A program made the position numbers and the translations under genes. DNA of 51,255 bases from Pseudoalteromonas sp. NBT06-2 (GTDB lineage: Bacteria; Pseudomonadota; Gammaproteobacteria; Enterobacterales; Alteromonadaceae). The notes under the pieces are model-generated. The model did no database searches. It was given only the letters and a program-made list of their open reading frames with translations, and was not told the DNA's origin. The stretch spans positions 1 to 51,255 of the forward strand of contig NZ_NQMR01000055.1 in assembly GCF_002276045.1 (NCBI RefSeq). Direction: 5' to 3'. This document shows, piece after piece, positions 38,397 through 47,650 of this stretch. How positions within the stretch are numbered: the stretch's first letter is position 1; each line of letters begins with the position of its first letter.

Positions 38397-39692
38397 CTAT
38401 GCTTCAGCCATTTCAGCTTCTTGTAGTTCAAGACGTTGTAGCATAGCTTCTGGTAGTTCAACTTGCTCGATATCTATCATGCAAGTCATTAACCGAGGAA
38501 GAAGTATATCTCTGGCTTCTCTCAGTAAATTTTTTTGGCGAACTAAGCTTTTTATCGTACTAAACGCTGGAGATGCTAATTGTTCAAAGTCTTCCATAAT
38601 ATTTTTAGGCGGTATATTGATAAGATACTTTTCATATGCCTTGTGGTTAACACGTTGTCTTCCATCAGAACCCAACATGTTATTGATACTAAACCCTCTA
38701 AAATAATCACTTCGTGCCAAACAATAAATGAAGTAACGGTTCACTTCTGGTGACTCCCTAAGCACGATAAATTCCGTAGAACCTGTTGCTACTTGTTCAT
38801 CTAATAAGAAATCTACAAATCCCGTTTTTCCATTTTCAAGGCATGGAGTGATTCTAGCGACTAATGTATCTCCATTTTTAAACTTAGCCCCACCAGATGG
38901 TATTCTTGACTCTATTCCATCGATAATCATAGAGCTTGTTGATAACGACCCCATGGGAACATATGGGGCTAATTCTTTTGTTGCTGCTTTTGTCGTTGGA
39001 TTAATTTGTATCGCTTCACTTAAATTTGTATTGTTCCAACCTTCAGGCAGGCCTGTTTCTTCATCAAAAGCAACGGTTTCATGGCCGGGAAAATTCATAC
39101 GAACAAACCATTCTTCATAAGTGATTTGCGCCATTTCTTCTAACAACTTGATACGTTTTAGGTTGTTTTCGATTAGGTTGTCGTAGGCATCTATAATCTC
39201 AGCTATTTTCAACCTAGCGCCTTTTTCGGGGAGGTTGAACTTATACTTTCTTATATCTGGGCCACTAATATGAGGAACATTTACACCGGTTGTAATAGTG
39301 TCTATGTACTGAAGAAAAGCAGGGCTTGCTATTACATACCTCAGAAATTTTTGGTCTTCAGGTTTAATGGCTCTCAACCTTGCAACTCGCTGAACAAGTA
39401 AAGCTTTAGGATCGCCTTCTTTTATCCATGAGTATTTTAATTGGCCTCCAACAATTGGACGATCCATTGCAAGTAAGACATCTTGTTCTCTTAACTGATA
39501 TCTTTCAAATTTTTCATAATCATCGACATTCCACCAAGGGCCTTCATCCCACTTTATTTGTCTGTGACCTAAGTTACTTCCTTTTACTAAAAATACATCA
39601 TTGCAGTCGTCAGAGAATTGTTCACTTTTAAAGGCAAATCCAGAATCAACTTTGCAAAACTCGCCTAATTCAATAGGTACTAACTGAGTCAT
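38397..39692 (-). CDS. hsdS: Type I restriction enzyme, specificity subunit
   Basis: 431 aa with the usual two target-recognition domains (~1-150 and ~215-365), each followed by a conserved helical spacer. Spacer 1 is KIAEIIDAYDNLIENNLKRI and the second is around FEQLASPAFSTIKSLVRQKN, then LREARDILLPRLM. It sets the bipartite recognition sequence; the sequence itself cannot be read from this. It overlaps the hsdM stop by four bases (ATGA). The 69-base gap to hsdR has no visible terminator. Confidence 0.93.
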   Translation of the reverse strand: MTQLVPIELGEFCKVDSGFAFKSEQFSDDCNDVFLVKGSNLGHRQIKWDEGPWWNVDDYEKFERYQLREQDVLLAMDRPIVGGQLKYSWIKEGDPKALLVQRVARLRAIKPEDQKFLRYVIASPAFLQYIDTITTGVNVPHISGPDIRKYKFNLPEKGARLKIAEIIDAYDNLIENNLKRIKLLEEMAQITYEEWFVRMNFPGHETVAFDEETGLPEGWNNTNLSEAIQINPTTKAATKELAPYVPMGSLSTSSMIIDGIESRIPSGGAKFKNGDTLVARITPCLENGKTGFVDFLLDEQVATGSTEFIVLRESPEVNRYFIYCLARSDYFRGFSINNMLGSDGRQRVNHKAYEKYLINIPPKNIMEDFEQLASPAFSTIKSLVRQKNLLREARDILLPRLMTCMIDIEQVELPEAMLQRLELQEAEMAEA

Positions 39693-41767
39693 AATTGTGT
39701 TCCTTGAATGAGATCCATTAACTCATTTGACGAACTTTGTAAGTTTAACAATTCTGATTTGATGGATTTCATTCTCTCTTCATAATCAAAATCGTCATCC
39801 ACTTGAACACTGTACCCAACATAACGACCTGGTGTTAAGCTGTAATCGTTTTCTTCGACTTCATCACGGTTAACAATTTTACACAGGCCTTCAATATCTT
39901 GGTATTGGTCGTTAGGGAAGTTTTCTCTTAATGAATGCCAGTCTTTGATGCGTTGCTTGTAATCAGCAAGCTCTTGCTTAAGAAGTGCTTTATGAGCGTT
40001 TAATGCAGCGTTTAGTGATTTAAGTAAGCGGCTATTCGCATCGAGTTGTTTTTTAAGCAGCTTGTTCTTTTTATTTGCTTGCTCTTTTGTCGCTTTGTCT
40101 TCAGGCGTAATAGAAGGGCCTTCTTTAATCGCTTTCGCTTCTTCTTTATATTTAGCCAAGGCTTTTTCAGACTGTACTTGGTATTGCTCAATTAAAGAAA
40201 ATAGCTTTTCAACGGGTAGGTTGAAGCGCTCGTTCCATGTTTCACAAGTATCAAAATCGCTGTCATCAGCAACGCTAAGGTGCTCATCTAGCTCACCTGA
40301 AATCGAACTGAAATCAAGGTTTGGCTTATCGCCAGTGAAATCTTCTGCATTTGGTGCTGCTAGAATCGTTTTGCACTCTTTACGTAGTTGGTTGATTTCA
40401 TTTGCAATGTCTTTACCTAATGAAATAGCTTCATGGTTATGAATGGTTTGAGCAGAAGTTATCGCGGTTTCATCACCTCGATACGATTCCATAATGGCGT
40501 TAAAGTTAGTTAACTGCCCAGGTGAATAATCATTAATGGTGTTGGTGACAACTCGGAAGGTTTTACGGGCGTCGATCATTAAGATCTTGTCTTTGTTTTT
40601 ATCCGCCTTACCTTTGTCTAAAAACCAAACATGACAGGGTAGTGAACGGGTGTAGAAGAAGTTGTTACCTACCGACACAATACAATCAACCGCACCGGTT
40701 TCTACCAGTTTTTGGCGAATTGCTTTTTCGGTATTGCCCGCGTCAGTTGCTGAGCTTGCCATTACAAAACCCGCACGACCTTGGTCGTTTAGGTAATGAT
40801 AAAAATACTGTATCCACAAATAGTTGCCGTTATCAGCTTTAGGTATACCGACATCGTTAAAAAGGCGAGCATCGGTTTTAACGTAATCTTTTTTCTTATC
40901 GACTTTTTTCACGTTAAATGGCGGGTTAGCCATAACAAAATCACATTGGCCAACAAGGGCGTGAGGGTCTGAGTAGAAACTGTTGGTCTCAGATACTTTA
41001 CCTTCAATACCATGAATGGCTAAGTTCATTTTTGCTAAACGGGTGTTGTTAGACTTAAGCTCAGAGCCATAACATTTAACTTTGGTGTTTATAGAAACAC
41101 CTTTGTTTTGTTCTTCAATAAAATGACCTGTTTGTACAAACATACCGCCTGAACCACAAGCTGGATCATGAATTATACCGTGATCGGGTTTGATCATATT
41201 TACGATAAGTTGAACTAGTGAAGGTGGCGTGAAGAATTCTCCGCCTTCTTGCGCACCGGCACCGTCCATTGAGAATTTCATTAGGAAGAACTCGTAAATG
41301 CGACCGAAAATATCGCCTTTTATTTTTTTCACTGAGTCTTTATTAAAAACACGAATTAGCTCGCGTAGTAAGTCTGCATCAAACTCTTGATAGTTTTTAG
41401 GTAATACGCCTAATAAATCAGGATAAGCATCTTCAATTAGCTTCATCGCATTGTTAATGGCTTCATCTAATGATTCGGACTCTGGCAGGTCTGCTAAGTA
41501 GTCAAACTGTGATGCTTCAGGCAACATCATCGCACCAGCAGCTAAAAAGTCTTCCTTAGTAGGCGCACGTTTACCACGAGGACCATCAGGAATACTCGCT
41601 TCAATCTGACCTTTTGCTTGATCATAACGGTTTTGCGCATAACGCAGCAGGATTAAGCCAAGAACAGGATCTTTATATTCTGCGGCAGTAAGCTTTGAAT
41701 TTGCACGAAGAGAATTAGCACTATCCCAAAGTTCAGTTTCTAATTGTTTGATTTCTTGTTGGTTCAT
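39689..41767 (-). CDS. hsdM: Type I restriction enzyme, DNA adenine methyltransferase subunit
   Basis: 692 aa. N-terminal HsdM_N helices, then the N6-adenine methylase domain with SAM motif DPACGSGGMF (201-210) and catalytic motif NPPF (281-284, FVMANPPFNV). The C-terminal ~200 residues are a long, Lys/Glu-rich coiled-coil extension, making it longer than the ~500-aa standard. It protects host DNA and forms M2S with HsdS. 43 bases follow the preceding Mrr-type gene. Confidence 0.95.
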   Translation of the reverse strand: MNQQEIKQLETELWDSANSLRANSKLTAAEYKDPVLGLILLRYAQNRYDQAKGQIEASIPDGPRGKRAPTKEDFLAAGAMMLPEASQFDYLADLPESESLDEAINNAMKLIEDAYPDLLGVLPKNYQEFDADLLRELIRVFNKDSVKKIKGDIFGRIYEFFLMKFSMDGAGAQEGGEFFTPPSLVQLIVNMIKPDHGIIHDPACGSGGMFVQTGHFIEEQNKGVSINTKVKCYGSELKSNNTRLAKMNLAIHGIEGKVSETNSFYSDPHALVGQCDFVMANPPFNVKKVDKKKDYVKTDARLFNDVGIPKADNGNYLWIQYFYHYLNDQGRAGFVMASSATDAGNTEKAIRQKLVETGAVDCIVSVGNNFFYTRSLPCHVWFLDKGKADKNKDKILMIDARKTFRVVTNTINDYSPGQLTNFNAIMESYRGDETAITSAQTIHNHEAISLGKDIANEINQLRKECKTILAAPNAEDFTGDKPNLDFSSISGELDEHLSVADDSDFDTCETWNERFNLPVEKLFSLIEQYQVQSEKALAKYKEEAKAIKEGPSITPEDKATKEQANKKNKLLKKQLDANSRLLKSLNAALNAHKALLKQELADYKQRIKDWHSLRENFPNDQYQDIEGLCKIVNRDEVEENDYSLTPGRYVGYSVQVDDDFDYEERMKSIKSELLNLQSSSNELMDLIQGTQL

Positions 41768-41810
41768 GTTTATTTAATTCTCTAGCTTATTTATCAATGT
41801 ATATTTCAAC

Positions 41811-42728
41811 TTATATTTCAAAGAAGTCTTCATCTATTTTCTTCAGGTGCAATACCTGTTCGTCTCTGCTACCGATGTTATATCGCAGCATGAGTTTTGC
41901 TAATTCAGTACCATTTATAAGTACAATGCGAGTACCTAAGTTTTGTGCGGTCTCGATGGCTGATGATGTAAATTCAGATGTTGTAATGAAAATACCTTTC
42001 TGTGCTTTTTTCAGGTTTAATGCACCAAAGAAATCACGAATATCACCAGCACCGACATTGTTGCCTTGGGCATAGCGTTTAGCTTGTATGTATATCTGAT
42101 CTACGCCTAAAGGGTCTTGATCTATAACACCATCAATGCCGTTATCACCTGTTTTACCTAGTGCATGTGCGGCTCCTTCGCCAGTACCACCATATCCCAT
42201 GGCTACAAGAAGTTCGATTAGGAGATCTTCAAAGAAGGCGGGAGTGACTTTGCGAGTGCGTTCTAGAATGTCTAGGGCTAACGAATCATTGATTTGTTTA
42301 TAAGCCAAGCGAAGTGCTTCATCAGGAGTTATGTCGTCAACTTCGTCATTATCTTCAACATCATTTTTAGTCGTTACATTTTTTTGGTCTTTAAATGCAA
42401 TAAACTCATCAAATTGCTTCAGGTATTTGTTATCAATAACGACCTGCTTATCTTTAAGAGCAGTGATCCCTCGTTCCGTAATAATGAAATGGGCACGCCT
42501 AGTAACTTCTAGCAAGCCTGCTTTTGTTAGATAAGTTCGAGCCCATCCAACTCTGTTATCAAGAATACTTTGTTTACCACTTGGCAGCGTTTCTTCTCGC
42601 TCTTGTTCAGTTAATTCAAATCTATCAGCAAGCTGATTGATAACATCACGAAGTTTTACTTCTTTGCCATTAGCAGCCTGAGCTATCTCAAGAAAAGGGC
42701 GCATAAATGCTTGATAGTTAGGGATCAT
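41811..42728 (-). CDS. Mrr-family restriction endonuclease
   Basis: 305 aa. The N-terminal winged-helix Mrr_N domain (~1-90: DVINQLADRF, LLEVTRRAHFIITERG) and an acidic linker (~115-137) lead to the C-terminal Mrr catalytic domain. Active-site residues: E167 (FFEDLLIELL), D199 (GDNGIDGVI), Q215 and K217 (YIQAKRY), the D-QxK variant of PD-(D/E)xK. Mrr enzymes cut modified DNA, so next to a type I methylase it could target foreign modification that the RM system would miss. Its start overlaps the stop of the small HTH gene (ATGA). Confidence 0.9.
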   Translation of the reverse strand: MIPNYQAFMRPFLEIAQAANGKEVKLRDVINQLADRFELTEQEREETLPSGKQSILDNRVGWARTYLTKAGLLEVTRRAHFIITERGITALKDKQVVIDNKYLKQFDEFIAFKDQKNVTTKNDVEDNDEVDDITPDEALRLAYKQINDSLALDILERTRKVTPAFFEDLLIELLVAMGYGGTGEGAAHALGKTGDNGIDGVIDQDPLGVDQIYIQAKRYAQGNNVGAGDIRDFFGALNLKKAQKGIFITTSEFTSSAIETAQNLGTRIVLINGTELAKLMLRYNIGSRDEQVLHLKKIDEDFFEI

Positions 42729-42901
42729 TTATTTTCCTTTTGTTCTTCAATCCATTGTTCAATATCTACACGCTTAAAGCGCCAGCTACCGCCGACTTTA
42801 AAGCCAGGGAGTTTACCTTCGCTAGCTAACCGGTAAGCCGTTTTTTCATTGAGTTTTAAATAGATCGCCAACTCTTGAATAGTGAGTATATCGTCAGCCA
42901 T
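42725..42901 (-). CDS. Small excisionase/AlpA-like helix-turn-helix protein
   Basis: 58 aa. ADDILTIQELAIYLKLNEKT, then AYRLASEGKLPGFKVGGSWR and FKRVDIEQWIEE, a complete HTH_17 (MerR/Xis-type winged helix). SD GGGGG lies just upstream. It shares ATGA with the Mrr-type gene and so is the first gene of the defence operon, where it may be an autoregulator; homologues also act as excisionases. Confidence 0.88.
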   Translation of the reverse strand: MADDILTIQELAIYLKLNEKTAYRLASEGKLPGFKVGGSWRFKRVDIEQWIEEQKENK

Positions 42902-43167
42902 TCACAATGCCCCCTAACTTAGATTAATCCTATCATATGAGAAAATTGAGGAGTTTGAAAGGCAATCAAATTAATTGAGCAAAATTATTTTTAGACAATT
43001 AATTTAGCCTGACTTTTTACGTTATTTTTATTTAGCTAGTTGATTTATATAAAGTTCGTTTTATTGACATTTATATTAATTTCTAATGCAGTAAGTTGTT
43101 GATATGTATAGCTATTTGATCTTTTTCTTTGGTTCGTCTAACATCGTTTTTATATGATTGATTTGGT
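42902..43167. promoter_or_regulatory. Divergent promoter region between the defence operon and the tns operon
   Basis: 266 bp, very AT-rich. It must drive the HTH-mrr-hsd operon leftward and tnsA rightward. Two similar blocks, AATTAATTGAGC and AATTAATTTAGC, are about 30 bases apart, followed by TTTATTTAGC. The TGTTGATA at 43097 has the first bases of some Tn7-like ends, but no repeated transposase-binding pattern follows it, so I do not call an end here. Confidence 0.5.
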
Positions 43168-44004
43168 GTGATGATGAAAAAAAGAAAAGGCATAACGAGA
43201 AAGATAAGAGACGGCTGGATTGAGCGATGGGAATTAGACAATAGTCAAAGCGCACTCTATTTTTCATTCATTAAAACTCAAGATATCAAATCTTATGGCT
43301 CTAAGGCTCGTGTTCCTGATTTTTGTGATGATTCACAAGATAGAAACCTATTATCTACAAATGAGCGTTTATTCTTCTATCGTCTGCGCTTTTCAAAGCG
43401 TTTTGTGTGGATTAAAGAGCAATATCCTCTGTTGCCGCTAGCCCGAGCTATGGCTGTAGCAAAAGAATTAAAACTTAAGTACCCGACATACCCTTATACC
43501 TCCAATATTGAAGTGGTAATGACAAGTGATTTCTACTGTCAGGACTTTACTGGTCAGCAATATGTTTATTCAATTAAAGATGAAAAGCAGTTTGCAAAAG
43601 CAACAGAAAGACAAAAGAGAAATATTGAAGCAAAACTTAAAATAGAGAAATTATTTTGGGAGTCGCAAGGTGTTAAGTGGTTTTTAATCTTAAGTAATTC
43701 AATAAAGAACACCTTTTCGCAAAATTTAGGACAGATCATTGCTTCACACAAATTATCACCGTTGCTAAAAGTATTAAGACAGCGTTGGTTAAACGTATTC
43801 AAAGAAGTTCTAAATAATGGATATGGCGAACGCCTAAGTTATTTAATGGAAGTTACAGCTCAGCAATTAAATATTACTTACGAAGATGCTGTTGAGCTCT
43901 TTCAACATTGTGTTTGGCATCGAGAAATCAAAGCATCCCTATCTACTATTCGTTTACGTTTTGAGTATTCAGCTGAGTCATTAGGTTTAGAAGTACCTCC
44001 ATGA
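43168..44004 (+). CDS. tnsA: Tn7-like transposon endonuclease subunit TnsA
   Basis: 278 aa. The N-terminal TnsA nuclease fold has Glu in STNERLFFY, IKEQYPLLPLARA, Asp in EVVMTSDFYC and Lys in YVYSIK; the usual Gln two residues before that Lys is Ser here. The C-terminal TnsA domain runs from ~165 (IEAKLKIEKLFWESQGVKWF). TnsA cuts the 5' ends of the element so that it moves by cut-and-paste. The frame opens with GTG 43168 followed by two ATG codons, any of which may be the start; the SD is weak. It overlaps tnsB by four bases. Confidence 0.92.
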   Translation: MMMKKRKGITRKIRDGWIERWELDNSQSALYFSFIKTQDIKSYGSKARVPDFCDDSQDRNLLSTNERLFFYRLRFSKRFVWIKEQYPLLPLARAMAVAKELKLKYPTYPYTSNIEVVMTSDFYCQDFTGQQYVYSIKDEKQFAKATERQKRNIEAKLKIEKLFWESQGVKWFLILSNSIKNTFSQNLGQIIASHKLSPLLKVLRQRWLNVFKEVLNNGYGERLSYLMEVTAQQLNITYEDAVELFQHCVWHREIKASLSTIRLRFEYSAESLGLEVPP

Positions 44005-46250
44005 ATTTAGGTTTATTTATAAATGAATTACTCGTACCAAGACTTGGCGAATCAGCGCTTATCAACACTCCCCACCTTATTGTATTTATTGATACCAAGG
44101 CTAATTGTGTTTTTGCAATGAATATGGCATCCACTAATAAACCGAGGAAGTTTAGCCTCGACGCTATTTATGATGAATTAGAAGAGGGGCAGCTAGTTAA
44201 GGGGGGATTAGATATCCCAGACTACATGGCTCTAAGCGATGAGTTTATATCAGAGAAGGATATTAAGAAGCGAGATCTTAAATATCAGGTAATTAAGCCA
44301 ATTATTGATTACCTTGGTGACTTCTTGAGTTCTAATAACTATGGCAAAGGGCTAATACAGCAATGTTTGTTGATTGCAAAAGAAGTTGGTCTTAAAGCAA
44401 ATCGAACGCAAATTTATGATTTCCTCTACCGATTTTTAAAAGCAGGTAGTAATGCTAATGCATTTTTGAGAAAGCCTGGCACAGGGAAAACCATTAATAA
44501 AGTTTATGCCCGTAAAACAGGTCCTAAAAGGGATAATAAAACTATAGGACGAATGCGCACTGATAAAGATAACAAAAATATTGCTGCAATTACTCGTAAG
44601 TACATTTTCACATCGCACCCAATATCCAACCATGAAGCATATCAAAAGTACTTAGATAAATATGAGAGTGATCCTGTTGTAGATATGAGCACAGGTGAAA
44701 TAACAAGTTTTAAGAGATGGGACGATGAATTACGTTTATCTGAAACACAATTTAGTAATTGTGTTTCTAGTATGAAGAAAAAATATAAAGACAAGTTACT
44801 TGAATCCCAAAGAAAAACAGATGAATTCAACAAAGATGTAAAAGGCTTAACTGGCAATATTGATGACTACTTTGGTGCAGGTCCGGGTGATGTTTATCAA
44901 ATCGATGAAACCCCATTAGCGATTGAGTTAACAGATGAATTTGATCCTACAAGGCAAAAACGTATGGGAAGGCCCACTTGTTATTCAGTCATCGATATGT
45001 TTTCAAAGGTTTGGGTCGCCATCATTCTTACTTTTGCAAAAGCTTCTGCGCATACTGCTCGTGAAGTGCTATTCGTAGCTTTTCGAGGTAAAGATAAGTT
45101 TTTTGAAGAAATAGGAATAAAGCCTCGTCATCCACACTCTATTGAAGGTAAGTGCAAGCGAATCATGTTGGACAATTTAGAGTTCGCATCTGATCTTGAG
45201 CGCTCAGTTAGTAAAGATGCGCATATTGAACAAATTTATAACACGGAAGGTAATTCACAACAAAAAGGGGGAGTTGAAAGGCGTCACAAGACACTTGAAG
45301 AGTTCTTGTTCGGGATGGTTCCTGGAGTGGGTAAGAAACATATTGCCGAATATTTAAAACGAAACCTTCGTAAAGATGCGCTGTTAAATATCAGAGAGTT
45401 ATACCAATTACTTTATGACTTTATCACAACCTACAATAATTTCGCAGTTGTTGAAGATATGGTTATTACTAAAGAAATGAAGATGGATGGCGTAAGAAAA
45501 ATCCCTATGGATAAGTTTAAATGGGGATTACAAAATAGACCAGGCTTTTTAAAAGCGGCTAATGAAAATGAGCTGTATTTGAGCTTGTTAGAGGTCGGCC
45601 AAGTTACTGTGCATCGTGGTTATTTACTATTGCCTGGTAAGTATTTCGCATCAAAGAAAGGCCAGCCTTCAAAGGGATTAAAATATACATGTGATTGGAC
45701 TTTAGAGAATGGTATTCAAGATCACGAAGGCGGAAAACTGCCTAGATATTCATGTCGTTTTATGCGCTATTCATTAGGCATTATTTATATAGAAACACAA
45801 GATGGCCTTCAACCAGCACACCTACATAATGTTCATAAGATGTATGAAAACTCTTCAGCTGAAATGGTTCATATATACCAAAAAGAACAAAAAGTTGAAG
45901 ATGACAAGCTCAAGGCCGTTTACCAAGATGAGATGAGTGGTGTTCGTTTATCTGCAAATAACATAGTTCAAAATGCAAAATCCGAAAAGACTCCAATTAC
46001 TGCTAATGCGGCTAACACACAAGATCTTAATGCTAACAGAGAAGCTGCCATCGAACGGGAACGAGAACTATCTAGGGAGCAGCTCGCTAGGGTAAATGCT
46101 GAAAGGGGTATTACTGTACCCCATGAGCCTAGTAATAAAACACCTACAGAAAACGAGACTGTTCCCTCAACAGAGTCTTCAAACAAATCTACAGCGTCAC
46201 TTTTTGCCGAAAAGATGGATGCAAGAAATAAACGTATGAAAGGTGATTAA
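44001..46250 (+). CDS. tnsB: Tn7-like DDE transposase TnsB
   Basis: 749 aa. N-terminal HTH DNA-binding domains, then an RNase H-like integrase core with D302 (YQIDETP), D391 (IMLDNLEF) and E426 (GGVERRHKT), a D-D35-E spacing. A beta-barrel follows, and the tail (~650-749) is charged and low-complexity (ERERELSREQLARVNAERG, Ser/Thr/Asn-rich), likely the TnsC-contacting end. It cuts 3' ends and performs strand transfer. The frame is intact and all catalytic residues are present. Confidence 0.94.
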   Translation: MNLGLFINELLVPRLGESALINTPHLIVFIDTKANCVFAMNMASTNKPRKFSLDAIYDELEEGQLVKGGLDIPDYMALSDEFISEKDIKKRDLKYQVIKPIIDYLGDFLSSNNYGKGLIQQCLLIAKEVGLKANRTQIYDFLYRFLKAGSNANAFLRKPGTGKTINKVYARKTGPKRDNKTIGRMRTDKDNKNIAAITRKYIFTSHPISNHEAYQKYLDKYESDPVVDMSTGEITSFKRWDDELRLSETQFSNCVSSMKKKYKDKLLESQRKTDEFNKDVKGLTGNIDDYFGAGPGDVYQIDETPLAIELTDEFDPTRQKRMGRPTCYSVIDMFSKVWVAIILTFAKASAHTAREVLFVAFRGKDKFFEEIGIKPRHPHSIEGKCKRIMLDNLEFASDLERSVSKDAHIEQIYNTEGNSQQKGGVERRHKTLEEFLFGMVPGVGKKHIAEYLKRNLRKDALLNIRELYQLLYDFITTYNNFAVVEDMVITKEMKMDGVRKIPMDKFKWGLQNRPGFLKAANENELYLSLLEVGQVTVHRGYLLLPGKYFASKKGQPSKGLKYTCDWTLENGIQDHEGGKLPRYSCRFMRYSLGIIYIETQDGLQPAHLHNVHKMYENSSAEMVHIYQKEQKVEDDKLKAVYQDEMSGVRLSANNIVQNAKSEKTPITANAANTQDLNANREAAIERERELSREQLARVNAERGITVPHEPSNKTPTENETVPSTESSNKSTASLFAEKMDARNKRMKGD

Positions 46251-46252
46251 TA

Positions 46253-47650
46253 ATGACTTATGAAATAGCAAAATATATACCCTCAGATAACACCGATTTT
46301 CAGGGTAATCCTTTTATTGAATGCTTACCTCTTAGGCTTACAAGTGATGACTTTTGGGAGGCTGTGCATGATTTGGTTGATGTCCCTTATAATTTACATG
46401 AATTGACCGTTGAAACACGAGAGCAAAAAGCTGCGAATATAATGAAATCGGTGTGTCCAACATCAGAGTATTACGATATTTATTGTGACTTTTTGAATAT
46501 TTTAAAGGAAGGGCTTGCAGACCGAAATCCATTAAATGAAGACGTTCAAAGATGGCAAAACCAAGTTGCAACATCATCATTCAAGCGTAATAGAACGACA
46601 GCCCCTAGCCTTAAATTTACGGGCTACTCGGGGATGGGAAAAACAACGGTTATTGATAGTGTTCTTACAACAATAGAACCTGTTTATAAGCATTCCCAGC
46701 ATGAGTTGTTAGGTTCTAAGACCCTGCAAATAGTTTATATAAAAATTGATATACCAGCTGAAGCTAATACACACATGATTTGTTTAATGATTGCATCACA
46801 GATTGATAATGTATTAGGCACTAATTATGAGGAACAATATGAAAAGTTGAAACGTTCTCTATGTATCAAAAAACTTGTTACTTTATGCTCATCATTGCTG
46901 GTAGGGGTAATTATTTTTGATGAAATTCATAATATTTGTTTTACAGCACCAAATGAAAGAAAAAAGATCTTCATGCTGTTTGATCAATTAACTCAAGTGG
47001 CTCGAATCCCCACATTAAAAATAGGAACATCTAAAGCAAATCGCTTATCTGAACAAGAATTTACAAACGCTAGGCGTTTAGGGATTCCACATGAGTGGCG
47101 TAATTACAAACAAACTAGTGCTGATTGGGATATTTTGATTAATTATGCTTGGGGCTATCAACTGACAGATAAATTTGTAGAACTGAACGCTGAATTTAAG
47201 AATGAAATATATTCACTGATTCAAGGTATACCTCACTGTTTATTTTTCCTGATAGAACAGTGTAATAAATACTGTCTAAGAAATGGTTTTTCAGCATTTA
47301 CTCTCAAAATAATAAAGCATGTATACGACACAAAGTTTTCAATAATGAAGAGTGCGTTGATTGCTTTACGCCATGGAAAAATCGACGCTTTCGATGACAT
47401 TATGACTACATCAAGAGAGCTAGATAAAGAGATTCAAAAGTTAATTAAGCAATTATTAAAAATTGCAGAAGAAAATAAATTTACAGGAGAAGAAGCAAGA
47501 GCGATACATGAGCAAATTGAACCTTATTTGCCTGAATACAAATTAACCCAAAAAGAAGCGAAAACCCTTAAAAGACTAGAAAAACAAATTGCCTCTGAAG
47601 CTACTGATATACCGACTGATGAAGATGGTTATGAAGGGCTGCCATTATGA
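46253..47650 (+). CDS. tnsC: Tn7-like AAA+ regulator TnsC
   Basis: 465 aa. Walker A GYSGMGKTT (124-132) and Walker B IIFDE (220-224), then a sensor region (LKIGTSKAN, ARIPTLKIG). The C-terminal Lys/Glu-rich helical tail is probably for TnsA/TnsB contact. TnsC links the target-site selector (TniQ/TnsD) to the transposase. It starts two bases after the tnsB stop and overlaps the first tniQ gene by four. Confidence 0.93.
   Translation: MTYEIAKYIPSDNTDFQGNPFIECLPLRLTSDDFWEAVHDLVDVPYNLHELTVETREQKAANIMKSVCPTSEYYDIYCDFLNILKEGLADRNPLNEDVQRWQNQVATSSFKRNRTTAPSLKFTGYSGMGKTTVIDSVLTTIEPVYKHSQHELLGSKTLQIVYIKIDIPAEANTHMICLMIASQIDNVLGTNYEEQYEKLKRSLCIKKLVTLCSSLLVGVIIFDEIHNICFTAPNERKKIFMLFDQLTQVARIPTLKIGTSKANRLSEQEFTNARRLGIPHEWRNYKQTSADWDILINYAWGYQLTDKFVELNAEFKNEIYSLIQGIPHCLFFLIEQCNKYCLRNGFSAFTLKIIKHVYDTKFSIMKSALIALRHGKIDAFDDIMTTSRELDKEIQKLIKQLLKIAEENKFTGEEARAIHEQIEPYLPEYKLTQKEAKTLKRLEKQIASEATDIPTDEDGYEGLPL

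Noticed and set aside
43097..43167. TGTTGATA as a Tn7-like right end before tnsA
   Set aside because: Only eight bases fit, no repeated ~20-bp TnsB-site pattern follows, and it is too close to the tnsA start to hold the usual sites.
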